Positions 55,552 to 63,285 of a stretch of DNA of 63,774 nucleotides are shown piece by piece (within the stretch, counting starts at the first letter, position 1; the number at the start of each line of letters is the position of its first letter). The stretch covers positions 1-63,774 of the forward strand of contig CALUVV010000011.1 in the NCBI GenBank assembly GCA_944324305.1, given 5' to 3'. The notes beneath the pieces are model-generated. The model saw only the letters and a list, made by a program, of their open reading frames with translations. It did not search any database and was not told the origin of the DNA. Origin of the DNA: Candidatus Gastranaerophilales bacterium. Lineage in GTDB: Bacteria > Cyanobacteriota > Vampirovibrionia > Gastranaerophilales > Gastranaerophilaceae. The position numbers were made by a program, and so were the translations under genes.

Positions 55552-57402
55552 CTAATACTTTCTATACTTATTTAAATTACTGTTTGGAACCCATCCCTGA
55601 ATTCCGTAATCAGCATCTTGTTCTTTGGCTCTTTGTGAAGCCTCAAACACATCAGGATATTTAGCTTTAGCAATATCCCTGTACTCTGCATTGTCAGCTA
55701 TACAATCTGTACGAACCCAGGTATTATCTTTCACGTTAATCCATGTCCAGCCATTTTCAGAATTTGTATAAGAACCGTCAGAATTTGCAATACATCCTGA
55801 TTTTTCAAAGAATGAAGCATCTTCTTTAATTACATCTTTTCCCTGAAGAGCTTTCATTTGAGATTCATCTACAAAGGAACCGTTTGGAGTATTTACCATC
55901 TTGCCAGTATATGCAAAATCATTTAATTTAGCGGGACCGTCTTTCATTGATAAGAGATTTTCGGCAGGAGTTTTTGCGGCAGAGCAGCCATCAGATGATG
56001 CAACTTTTTCAAGCATTGTATTTGTCATATTTTCTTTTTCCTTCAATTTTTCATCAATTTTTGCATCTAATGCTTTTATCTTATCTGAAGCATTTTTGTA
56101 ATTATCAACTTTATTTTGATAAACTTCAAATTGATTTAACAAACCCTGTTGGGCTTCAAGCTCTGAATTAAGACGCTGGTAATTCGCATTTGTATCATCG
56201 AATGTTTCCAGTGATTTGTCGTAAGCTTCCTGATTTAGTTCAACAGTATCCTGCATTTTTTCACATTTTTGTGCCATATCCTTATATTTTGAATCTGTCT
56301 TTTGTAAAGATTGCAGAGTATTACGTTTCGTTTCTTGAGCTTTTTCAAGACTTTTTTCGACATTATCCAGTTTTTGCTGAGCACTGTCCAAATCCTGTTC
56401 CGCCTGCTGAAGAGCTTCATCAGCCTGTTGTTTTTCTGCTTTTGCTTTTTCAACAGCTGCTTTGGCAGTTTCATACTCAGGATTTGGCTGCCCGTTATCA
56501 AGTGTTTTTGGAGTTCCTGCAAGATTTGTTTCAGCCGCCTGCAAAGACTGAGCTGCTGCTGATACTGCAGCCTGAGCTTTGCTTTTTGATGTCTTGGCAG
56601 ATGATACTTCCTGTTGGGCTGAGGTTTTATTTTGTTCTTGAGTTTTTACCTGTTCACAATCCTTTTCATACTGTTCATTAACAGAACTTAACTGTTCATC
56701 AAGTGTATCACGAGCTTTGACAGATGAATTTAAATTACTCGTATTATTATCTAACGTATTTTTGGTATTTTCTTGTGTTGTTTTGGCATTCCCTACAGCA
56801 CTTTCAAGCCTTGCGGCGTTAGCCTCGGCAGTAAGCTTTTGGCTGCGAATATTGCTAAAATCAGCTTCTGCAGATGATAAACGGCTGCCGACATCAACAG
56901 AAGATGCAGATAATTCATTTTTCATATCGTTAAGTTCATTTATAGTAAGTTTATTGCTGCTGCTTATAGTTCTATCCATTTTGTTAAGCGAGCTAAAATC
57001 ATAATCATTTGCTGAACGGTTATCTGCACTAAGATTTTGTGCAAGACCTGAATAAGAAGCACCGTTATCAGGAATTGACACAGACGGTTCATTATTTAAA
57101 GAATTTGAAGCAGCCGGAGTTGAAACAGCAGAAGTACCTGACGAATTACTATTTGAGGAAGTAATTGAGCTTAAAGATTTATTTAAAATCCCCATAGCAT
57201 CAACGATGTTAGCAAATGAAACATTTTTTGTTTGAGAAGTTTGTTTAGGAGCTCCGTTTGACACTTTTTTTGACATAACCGATCCATCCTTAGTCATACG
57301 GATATCAGTTTTAGTTTTCAAATTATTTCTGACATTATTTTTTTTTCCGTACTTATCCGTACTAATATAATACTTGGTGGTTATTGATCCGAATTCACCC
57401 AT
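55552..57402 (-). CDS. Long coiled-coil protein without signal peptide
   Basis: 616 residues. Ser/Asn-rich region (to about 150), a coiled coil from about 150 to 460 with heptads and Gln/Lys/Glu bias (KAEKQQADEALQQAEQDLDS), and a C-terminal domain with paired Cys (KSGCIANSDGSY, NGWTWINVKDNTWVRTDC), perhaps a carbohydrate- or surface-binding fold. No Sec signal. GAGAGG precedes the ATG. Upstream lies a pentanucleotide repeat. The plan resembles type III translocator or adhesin-like proteins; that is analogy only. Confidence 0.6.
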   Translation of the reverse strand: MGEFGSITTKYYISTDKYGKKNNVRNNLKTKTDIRMTKDGSVMSKKVSNGAPKQTSQTKNVSFANIVDAMGILNKSLSSITSSNSNSSGTSAVSTPAASNSLNNEPSVSIPDNGASYSGLAQNLSADNRSANDYDFSSLNKMDRTISSSNKLTINELNDMKNELSASSVDVGSRLSSAEADFSNIRSQKLTAEANAARLESAVGNAKTTQENTKNTLDNNTSNLNSSVKARDTLDEQLSSVNEQYEKDCEQVKTQEQNKTSAQQEVSSAKTSKSKAQAAVSAAAQSLQAAETNLAGTPKTLDNGQPNPEYETAKAAVEKAKAEKQQADEALQQAEQDLDSAQQKLDNVEKSLEKAQETKRNTLQSLQKTDSKYKDMAQKCEKMQDTVELNQEAYDKSLETFDDTNANYQRLNSELEAQQGLLNQFEVYQNKVDNYKNASDKIKALDAKIDEKLKEKENMTNTMLEKVASSDGCSAAKTPAENLLSMKDGPAKLNDFAYTGKMVNTPNGSFVDESQMKALQGKDVIKEDASFFEKSGCIANSDGSYTNSENGWTWINVKDNTWVRTDCIADNAEYRDIAKAKYPDVFEASQRAKEQDADYGIQGWVPNSNLNKYRKY

Positions 57403-57486
57403 AAATTGCCTCTCTTATTTTGTCTTATTAAATATATAAACAAAAGAAAAAAGGTGTGATTTCAGGAAAAGTATACCTCGCCTCGC

Positions 57487-57509
57487 ATGCTATGCTATGC
57501 TATGCTATG
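57487..57509. repeat. Pentanucleotide microsatellite upstream of the coiled-coil gene
   Basis: Four copies of ATGCT plus ATG, flanked by CCTCGC and GAGG, about 85-105 bp before the start of the 57402 gene. On the minus strand a TATACT box follows the repeat by a few bases. Copy-number change could move promoter elements. Confidence 0.9.
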
Positions 57510-57583
57510 AGGTATTATCGCTTATTTTTCAAGGGTTTTGAACATATTTACAAAACTTTATAAATTGTTATAAAAGTAAACAT

Positions 57584-58888
57584 TTATACTTTTTTATTAT
57601 AAAACGCTGTAAACGACGGTTTTACAAATGGTTGTGCTGTTCCTGCCTGCTTTTTTGTTTGTTGGTTATATCTGAACTGTGTCCACAATCTTGTAATTGC
57701 TGCAAGAGAAAAGCCCATAAACAGCAAGGCAAAAGCATATGGAACAGCAGTTACAAAAGCTTTTTCCTTTACTAATCTGTTCATTACATCCTGCGGGTTA
57801 AGATTTTTGTTTTTAGCAATTCTCTGTGCAATATCGGGTAATTCTTTACGGGAAGGTATGTGCATATCTCCTGATGAAGTTTTTTGAATTAAATCAGGAA
57901 ATTTATTATTTCTTATAAGATATTTTTTAAATGCATAATCAAACATTGAACTTCCGAAAATTGTATAGAAGACAACAAGAGGAACACGTGTCCAGACTTC
58001 AAGAAAATCAAGTTTTCCTCTGTCTTTTGCTGCCGCGCTGTATCCGAAAAGACCGCTGATTGCAGTTAGTGCAAGCTGTCCTTTGCTTAAGGCAAGTTTT
58101 CCGTCTTTGCTGTCAAAATCAAGTTTTGTATATTCGTGTAAAAATTTATCAAATTTAGAGCCTTTAATTTTCGGAAAAACTTTTGTAACCAAATCAGCAG
58201 GTTCTAAAATAGTTTTAAATAATTTTTGTGCAGCATCTGATTTATGTCCGTAAGCAGCAATGACAGCAGCAGCGCCAAAACCTCCGAGAGAAAGCAGTGC
58301 ACCCTTTTTCAAATTTTTCTTTGCATTTCTTTCAACTTTTTTTTGCTGTTCCACATCTTCTTTATTTGTTTTATCAAGGTTGGCAATATTATCAAAATTG
58401 CTCTTTTTAAAAACCTTTAAAGTAAAAAGATTTTTTGCAAAACTCAGCATATATTCAGCTACAGGAACGCAAATACATCCCGCAACGAGTGCGGTTTTTG
58501 CGGCAATAATCCTTTTATTAATTCCGCCTTTTTGAAGTTCTTTATTTTTTAAAATATTTTCAATAGAATCGGTCAAATGAGGATTTTTAGCAATTTTGCC
58601 GGGCATAATATTGGGAAGCATTTTTCTTCTCAAAAGAAATTCACCTATTAACGGAGGAGCAAAATAAAAAATACCTGATTCCAAAAATTCCAGAAAGCTC
58701 ATATCTCCGAAATCCGCAATACTTCTGGCAAACAAAGCTTTCGGAACCCAGTTTGTGACAGTATCCTGAATAAATCTTGTATGAGATAAATTTTCTTGTG
58801 ATTGAATAAATTTATCAAGAGGTTTAACTGATTTTTTTAAATTTTTATATAAACTGTTCTGCTCAAAATTATTAACTTTATTAATCAT
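57584..58888 (-). CDS. Large membrane protein, relative of the 50627-52198 protein
   Basis: 434 residues from the ATG at 58888 (AAGGA upstream; an ATG five codons earlier lacks a ribosome site). N-terminal hydrophobic regions near 55-90 (FLESGIFYFAPPLIGEFLLRR), a helix near 135 (LVAGCICVPVAEYMLSFA), one near 205, and a C-terminal helix (VPYAFALLFMGFSLAAITRL) before a basic tail ending FTAFYNKKV. Same general plan as the 50627 protein. Function unknown. Confidence 0.65.
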   Translation of the reverse strand: MINKVNNFEQNSLYKNLKKSVKPLDKFIQSQENLSHTRFIQDTVTNWVPKALFARSIADFGDMSFLEFLESGIFYFAPPLIGEFLLRRKMLPNIMPGKIAKNPHLTDSIENILKNKELQKGGINKRIIAAKTALVAGCICVPVAEYMLSFAKNLFTLKVFKKSNFDNIANLDKTNKEDVEQQKKVERNAKKNLKKGALLSLGGFGAAAVIAAYGHKSDAAQKLFKTILEPADLVTKVFPKIKGSKFDKFLHEYTKLDFDSKDGKLALSKGQLALTAISGLFGYSAAAKDRGKLDFLEVWTRVPLVVFYTIFGSSMFDYAFKKYLIRNNKFPDLIQKTSSGDMHIPSRKELPDIAQRIAKNKNLNPQDVMNRLVKEKAFVTAVPYAFALLFMGFSLAAITRLWTQFRYNQQTKKQAGTAQPFVKPSFTAFYNKKV

Positions 58889-58915
58889 GACAATTCCTTT
58901 CAAATACTGCTAAAC

Positions 58916-58946
58916 AAAAAAACTGCCTTTAAAGAAGGCAGTTTTA
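58916..58946. terminator. Terminator after the Met-rich small frame
   Basis: Stem AAAACTGCCTT / AAGGCAGTTTT, T-run on both sides; works on the minus strand after the small frame and XRE gene. Confidence 0.88.
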
Positions 58947-58966
58947 AAATTTTTTATTTGAAAGCA

Positions 58967-59056
58967 TCACATTCGCAACAAAAAACACAAACTGCCGTAA
59001 TCGGAACTTTGCATCATCATCATATTCATCATCATTGCGTTTGTAATATTGTTCAT
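58967..59056 (-). CDS. Possible 29-residue Met-rich micro-protein
   Basis: ATG at 59056, 29 codons, TGA. Residues 8-15 are MMMNMMMM, and two Cys-free aromatic/Leu-rich residues follow (SLCFLLRM contains one Cys). The ribosome site is weak (GTAGAAG). It lies between the module 2 XRE gene and a good terminator, so it should be transcribed with that regulator. A Met cluster could bind Cu(I); equally this may be an accidental frame from CAT repeats. Confidence 0.35.
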   Translation of the reverse strand: MNNITNAMMMNMMMMQSSDYGSLCFLLRM

Positions 59057-59109
59057 AATACTTCTACGGAAAATATTCTATAAGAAAAAAATTTTTTACG
59101 CAAGTTCTG

Positions 59110-59331
59110 TTAACTAATATTTAAAATTTTATCAACCGTTAACTCAAGAGCATTTGTAAGTTCAACTATTTTTCTGACAGTCAAATTCTGTTCACCTCTT
59201 TCGACCTTTCCTATGTAATTTGTATGAACATTTGCCAGTTCGGCAAATTGTTCCTGAGACAGGCGTTTTTTGGTTCTTTCTACCCTAAAATTCAAGCCGA
59301 TTTTTTTAAGAACATCTTTATATTCTGTCAT
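59110..59331 (-). CDS. XRE-family regulator paired with a pseudopilin (module 2)
   Basis: 73 residues. Single helix-turn-helix: NFRVERTKKRLSQEQFAELA then NVHTNYIGKVERGEQNLTVRK. It is closest in size and pattern to the module 1 regulator. Divergent from the pseudopilin at 59421, with 89 bp between containing promoter and two near-identical 14-bp palindromes. Probably represses the pilin gene and possibly itself. Confidence 0.88.
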   Translation of the reverse strand: MTEYKDVLKKIGLNFRVERTKKRLSQEQFAELANVHTNYIGKVERGEQNLTVRKIVELTNALELTVDKILNIS

Positions 59332-59348
59332 AATAAAATTTTATACTA

Positions 59349-59378
59349 TTGACAATGTTCCTTCTACACTATTATAAT
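59349..59378 (+). promoter_or_regulatory. Promoter of the module 2 pseudopilin
   Basis: TTGACA, 18-bp spacer, TATAAT. The -10 box lies wholly within the first palindrome. Confidence 0.82.
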
Positions 59379-59401
59379 AGTAGACACAGTATTATAATAG
59401 T
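59368..59401. promoter_or_regulatory. Paired operator palindromes, module 2
   Basis: ACTATTATAATAGT at 59368-59381 (perfect palindrome) and AGTATTATAATAGT at 59388-59401 (one mismatch), 20 bp apart, two helical turns. Confidence 0.75.
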
Positions 59402-59420
59402 GGATTAAAGAGGTACAAAT

Positions 59421-60227
59421 ATGAAAATAAACGGGTTCACACTGGCAGAAGTCCTGATTACTCTGGGTATTATAGGCATAACAGCAGCCATGACAATGCC
59501 CGTACTATTTAATAAAACTCAAAACAAAGAGCTTCAAACAGCTTTTTTAAAAACTTATTCCGAGTTAAACCAACTTGCACTCTTATTTGCAGCAGAAAAC
59601 GGTGTTACAATTCCTGAATATACAGCAGGAAAAACAGGATCCGCCGGGATCTCAGTATCGGATGCAAATTTAATTTTCAGTTATTATAAAGGCTCAACGG
59701 CTTTAACATCTTCCGGACAAGGTTCAATGGACGATGACGGCAATTTTATTGCTTTTTATGACATACATTACTTGAACGGAAAAAATTATTCTGGCGGCGG
59801 AAACAGTACAGGAGCAAATTCCTCTTTTTTATGCGATAATACAGGTTTTAGAAATAACCAGTCAGGTGCAATATTAATTTTAAATGATGCACCAAAATCA
59901 GGAGAAAACGGACCTGTTATTTGTGTCGATATAAACGGCCAAAAAAGGCCAAACCGCTATGGTGTTGATTACTTTATGTTTATATTCACGGTAGATGGCA
60001 AAGTTTTACCTGTAGGACAAGAGCATAAAAATAACCCTTCATCATGTAACAGTGGCAGCGGCGTTTGTGGGAACTTTAATAATATAGGTGCAGAATATTG
60101 TTCAAAAACAAGTACTAATATTTCAAAAAATACATCTTGCGCTTACTATGCATTAACTAATACACACCCGACAAAAAAAGGAAAAAATTACTGGAATGAT
60201 TTTTTAGGAGAAGTATATCACAGATAA
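59421..60227 (+). CDS. Pseudopilin-like protein under XRE control (module 2)
   Basis: 268 residues. Short leader MKING then FTLAEVLITLGIIGITAAM, Gly(-1), Glu(+5). Large Gly/Asn/Ser-rich globular part with Cys in SFLCDN, ICVDINGQKRPNRYG, SSCNSGSGVCGNF and AEYCSKTS. The VDINGxxxPNxxGxD block recurs in its paralogues. No tract. AGAGG precedes the ATG. Confidence 0.9.
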   Translation: MKINGFTLAEVLITLGIIGITAAMTMPVLFNKTQNKELQTAFLKTYSELNQLALLFAAENGVTIPEYTAGKTGSAGISVSDANLIFSYYKGSTALTSSGQGSMDDDGNFIAFYDIHYLNGKNYSGGGNSTGANSSFLCDNTGFRNNQSGAILILNDAPKSGENGPVICVDINGQKRPNRYGVDYFMFIFTVDGKVLPVGQEHKNNPSSCNSGSGVCGNFNNIGAEYCSKTSTNISKNTSCAYYALTNTHPTKKGKNYWNDFLGEVYHR

Positions 60228-60308
60228 TTGTAAAAATTTCTTAATGAATAAACAAAAAAATTTTTTATTGCATATTATAATTATATGGTCTAAATATAAG
60301 GGGTATGT

Positions 60309-60965
60309 ATGAGAATTTCAGCAATTAAAAGTTATCAAACAAATCCGCATTTTAATGGAGAAGGTTCTAATAAAACAAACAGGTTAAAAAACGCAGCAGG
60401 AGCAGCGGCCATAGCATTAGCATCGGTTGTTCCTGCAGAAGAAGCAGATGCACAAATATTTTATCCTCCTATATATCCTCCGACCTACATAACAGTACCG
60501 CCATTACCAACACTAAATACGATAAATCTTAATCCGGTACCGAATTGCTTTATAGTAGGCGACAATGGAAATGTGGATTATAATAAATCTATGCGTAAAG
60601 TTTTCAATGAACTTGATACTAATGAAAACGGAGCAATATCCGCTAATGAAGTAGTAAGAACAGAACGAAAAAATTGGAACAGATACAACATATATTATCC
60701 GTTTACCCCTGCACAAGAACAACAAACAAGTGCAAAATTTAACGCCCTTTCGGAAGCATACAATGAAGAAGACTCAAATCCAAACACTATAAATTATAAT
60801 GAATATAAAGCCATTATGAATGATTATATGGAAGCTAAACAAATTTCCGACTTTGTAAAATTATTTACACTGCCGGGAATTATGTATCCGCCCCCGCCGC
60901 CGCATCACCATCACAGACATGATGTCCCGCCTCCACCGCCGCATCACAGACACCACAGACATTAA
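60309..60965 (+). CDS. EF-hand, His/Pro-rich protein with the F-x-G N-terminal motif
   Basis: 218 residues. MRISAIK and HFNGEG give the shared motif. A hydrophobic stretch (AAGAAAIALASVVPAEEADA) ending in ADA-Q looks like a late signal sequence. Pro/Tyr-rich section, then one EF-hand loop, DTNENGAISANE (about 100-111), probably Ca-binding. The C-terminus has two PPPPP-HH blocks rich in His (PHHHHRH, PHHRHHRH), likely binding Ni, Zn or Cu. AGGGG precedes the ATG. Function unknown. Confidence 0.72.
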   Translation: MRISAIKSYQTNPHFNGEGSNKTNRLKNAAGAAAIALASVVPAEEADAQIFYPPIYPPTYITVPPLPTLNTINLNPVPNCFIVGDNGNVDYNKSMRKVFNELDTNENGAISANEVVRTERKNWNRYNIYYPFTPAQEQQTSAKFNALSEAYNEEDSNPNTINYNEYKAIMNDYMEAKQISDFVKLFTLPGIMYPPPPPHHHHRHDVPPPPPHHRHHRH

Positions 60966-60966
60966 T

Positions 60967-61287
60967 CTATAAAACAGCAAGGATTAATTTTTTAATTAAG
61001 ATTAATTGCTCTTCTTTTGCCAGAGATAAAATGTCAATTATGTCAGATTTTAAAGATGTTTTTATGGTGTTTGCTTCATCATTCTCAAAATTCAGTAAAT
61101 CATTTGGAGTAACAGCAAGTATTTTTGCCATTCTCTGTAGAGTTACTACGGATGGCAGACTTTCACCCGCCTCAATCCTTGCAACTTGACGAACATCTAT
61201 ATCAATTAATTCCGACATTTTTTCCTGCGTAAAGTTATGCAGTTTTCTTAAATTTTTAAGTTTTTGTCCGAAAAGTTTTCTGTTCAT
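60967..61287 (-). CDS. XRE-family regulator paired with a pseudopilin (module 3)
   Basis: 106 residues. HTH in KLKNLRKLHNFTQEKMSELI then DIDVRQVARIEAGESLPSV, plus a C-terminal helical part of 35 residues (LKSDIIDILSLAKEEQLILI) not present in modules 1 and 2. AAGGAG precedes the ATG. Divergent from the pseudopilin at 61413; 125 bp lie between. Its stop is one base from the stop of the EF-hand gene. Confidence 0.88.
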   Translation of the reverse strand: MNRKLFGQKLKNLRKLHNFTQEKMSELIDIDVRQVARIEAGESLPSVVTLQRMAKILAVTPNDLLNFENDEANTIKTSLKSDIIDILSLAKEEQLILIKKLILAVL

Positions 61288-61333
61288 AAGAGCTCCTTTT
61301 AATAGAGGATACTAGGATTTAGAATAAAAAAAC

Positions 61334-61380
61334 ATGCTAAAATTATCATTATATAATTGACTTTATGCTATATATATCAT
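61334..61380. promoter_or_regulatory. Paired operator-like sites, module 3
   Basis: ATGCTAAAATTATCAT at 61334-61349 and ATGCTATATATATCAT at 61365-61380, both fitting ATG-n-TA-n4-TA-n-CAT, 31 bp apart (three turns). The second lies between -35 and -10. Confidence 0.6.
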
Positions 61381-61385
61381 ATAAT
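61357..61385 (+). promoter_or_regulatory. Promoter of the module 3 pseudopilin
   Basis: TTGACT, 17-bp spacer, TATAAT. Confidence 0.8.
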
Positions 61386-61412
61386 ACAATATATATATGC
61401 AATGGAGGTCAT

Positions 61413-62120
61413 ATGACAATTGATAAAGGATTTACTCTTGCAGAGGTCTTAATCACACTCGGCATTATAGGAGTTGTAGCCGCAATGACAATGCCGGCAT
61501 TAATAAGCAACCATAAAAAAATGGTATTGAAAAACCAGTATAAAAAACTCTACTCGACATTATACCAGGCTTATAATAAATCTGTATATGATGTAGGAGG
61601 TGTAACTGATTGTTACCATACAGACCTGGTGACAGGTGTACAGGGAGAATGGGGGAACACAAATTCATGCAAAGATTTTCGAAAGGCCGTAGAAAATAAT
61701 CTTAAAATAGGGAAAATATGTACCACAAAAGCCGCAGATAACGGCTGTTTACAGCAAGATCAATATAAAGGTCTGGACACGCTGATAACTGATAAGCCTG
61801 ATTATACCGAAGATGAACTTGAAAATAATAACAAGAACTGCGCAGGCTTAAACAAGAATAGCATAAATAATAATAATCTTGTTTATGTCCTAAATGACGG
61901 TTCAATTGTAATCTCTTATCTTAAAGATACTGTACCGATTTCAATGCTTATAGATGTTAACGGACAAAAAGGACCTAATAAATGGGGTCATGATTTATTT
62001 AAACTGAGTTTTTCTAAAGACGGAAACAATTATAAATTACTACCTAGCGGATGCGGGATAAATTCTTATGAAAAAGGCGGTGTATCATCATTAGAAATGT
62101 GGAAGAGTATGCATAATTAA
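61413..62120 (+). CDS. Pseudopilin-like protein under XRE control (module 3)
   Basis: 235 residues from the ATG at 61413, chosen for GGAGGT 4-5 nt upstream; an earlier frame begins at 61365 inside the promoter. Leader MTIDKG then FTLAEVLITLGIIGVVAAMT. Cys-rich globular part (TDCYHTD, SCKDFRK, ICTTKAADNGCL, KNCAGL) with MLIDVNGQKGPNKWGHD and a late GCGINSY. No tract. A short gap leads to spmA. Confidence 0.9.
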   Translation: MTIDKGFTLAEVLITLGIIGVVAAMTMPALISNHKKMVLKNQYKKLYSTLYQAYNKSVYDVGGVTDCYHTDLVTGVQGEWGNTNSCKDFRKAVENNLKIGKICTTKAADNGCLQQDQYKGLDTLITDKPDYTEDELENNNKNCAGLNKNSINNNNLVYVLNDGSIVISYLKDTVPISMLIDVNGQKGPNKWGHDLFKLSFSKDGNNYKLLPSGCGINSYEKGGVSSLEMWKSMHN

Positions 62121-62130
62121 AAAAACAAAA

Positions 62131-62152
62131 TTTATGCTATAATCTTCCTATG
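62131..62152 (+). promoter_or_regulatory. Promoter giving a leaderless spmA mRNA
   Basis: Extended -10 TGCTATAAT at 62135-62143. Transcription 7 nt later would start at the A of the ATG at 62150, and there is no Shine-Dalgarno. Confidence 0.5.
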
Positions 62153-62752
62153 AATTACATATTTTACATATTAATCGTAGTTTCTATAATTTTCGGAGCT
62201 ATAAACGGCACTCTGACAGACGTTGTTAATTCTATCCTTACCGGAGCAGAGTTATCTGTAAAAGTGGCATTTTCACTTATAGGCATAATGGCATTCTGGC
62301 TCGGCATGATGAAAATTGCCGATAAAAGCGGTATAATTAAGTTTATAGCAAAAATAATAAAACCCGTCACAAAAAAATTATTTAATGAAATACCTGAAAA
62401 TTCTCCCGCTATAGGTGATATTGCAATGGCATTTACAGCAAATGCTTTCGGATTGGCAAATGCCGCAACTCCGATAGGTATTAAAGCTATGGAAGAATTA
62501 CAAAAACATAACGAAAACAAATCTTCCGCATCAAATGCAATGTGTATGTTTTTAGCAATGAGCACAGCTGGGTTTCAGCTTGTTCCTGCAACAGTTATAG
62601 CTGTGCTGATAGGCATAGGCTACAAAAATCCCACGGAAATAATTGCACCAACTCTTCTGGTGACATCAACAGCATTTTTAAGTGCAATTGTCCTTGCGAA
62701 AGTATTTCAAAGATTATGGAAACCCCAGCAAAACGGAAAGGAGAATAATTAA
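62150..62752 (+). CDS. spmA: SpmA-like nucleoside recognition (Gate domain) membrane protein
   Basis: 200 residues, five or six membrane helices. AFWLGMMKIADKSGIIKFI, IAMAFTANAFGLANAATPIG and MCMFLAMSTAGFQLVPATVI match SpmA. In Bacillus SpmA-SpmB affects spore-core dehydration, but the pair occurs widely in non-sporing bacteria with unknown transport role. Stop and next start overlap (TAATG). No ribosome site; promoter directly abuts the ATG. Confidence 0.93.
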   Translation: MNYIFYILIVVSIIFGAINGTLTDVVNSILTGAELSVKVAFSLIGIMAFWLGMMKIADKSGIIKFIAKIIKPVTKKLFNEIPENSPAIGDIAMAFTANAFGLANAATPIGIKAMEELQKHNENKSSASNAMCMFLAMSTAGFQLVPATVIAVLIGIGYKNPTEIIAPTLLVTSTAFLSAIVLAKVFQRLWKPQQNGKENN

Positions 62753-63285
62753 TGTTTCAATCATTAATGAATATAATTTCTCTATGGGCACTTCCGGCTA
62801 TAATTATAATCATCCTTACGACAGGTTTATTCAAAAAAGTACCTCTCTATGAAACGTTCACAGACGGAGCAAAAGACGGATTTAAAGTCGCAGTTAATAT
62901 AATTCCATATCTTGTCGCAATAATTGTTTCAATATCAATGTTCAGAGCTTCCGGAATAATAGAACTTATCGGGCAAGCTTTAAGTCCTATGCTGTCACAT
63001 TTTAATGTTCCTGCTGATACAATTCCTATAATGATTGTTCGCTCACTTTCAGGTTCTGCAGCTCTCGGTGTATTTTCAGATATTGCACACAACCTTGGCC
63101 CGAATGATTACGCAACTAAACTTTCAGCCGTAATGGTCGGTTCAAGCGAAACTACTTTTTATATACTTGCTGTATATTTCGGAGCAGTAGGAATTTCAAA
63201 ACTTCGTTACGCACTTTTGGTAGGTTTACTGGCCGACTTTATAGGAATTTTTGCAGCAGTCGCGGTCTGTAATTGGATGTTCTAA
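62752..63285 (+). CDS. spmB: SpmB-like nucleoside recognition membrane protein
   Basis: 177 residues. Helices with FKVAVNIIPYLVAIIVSISM, IMIVRSLSGSAALGVFSD, and GSSETTFYILAVYFGAVG define SpmB. It is expected to form a complex with SpmA; genes overlap. Its last 47 nt overlap the convergent zinc-ribbon gene. Confidence 0.93.
   Translation: MFQSLMNIISLWALPAIIIIILTTGLFKKVPLYETFTDGAKDGFKVAVNIIPYLVAIIVSISMFRASGIIELIGQALSPMLSHFNVPADTIPIMIVRSLSGSAALGVFSDIAHNLGPNDYATKLSAVMVGSSETTFYILAVYFGAVGISKLRYALLVGLLADFIGIFAAVAVCNWMF

Noticed and set aside
56190..56681. Plus-strand 163-codon frame opposite the coiled-coil gene
   Set aside because: Complement of heptad-repeat codons; no ribosome site, no plausible protein.
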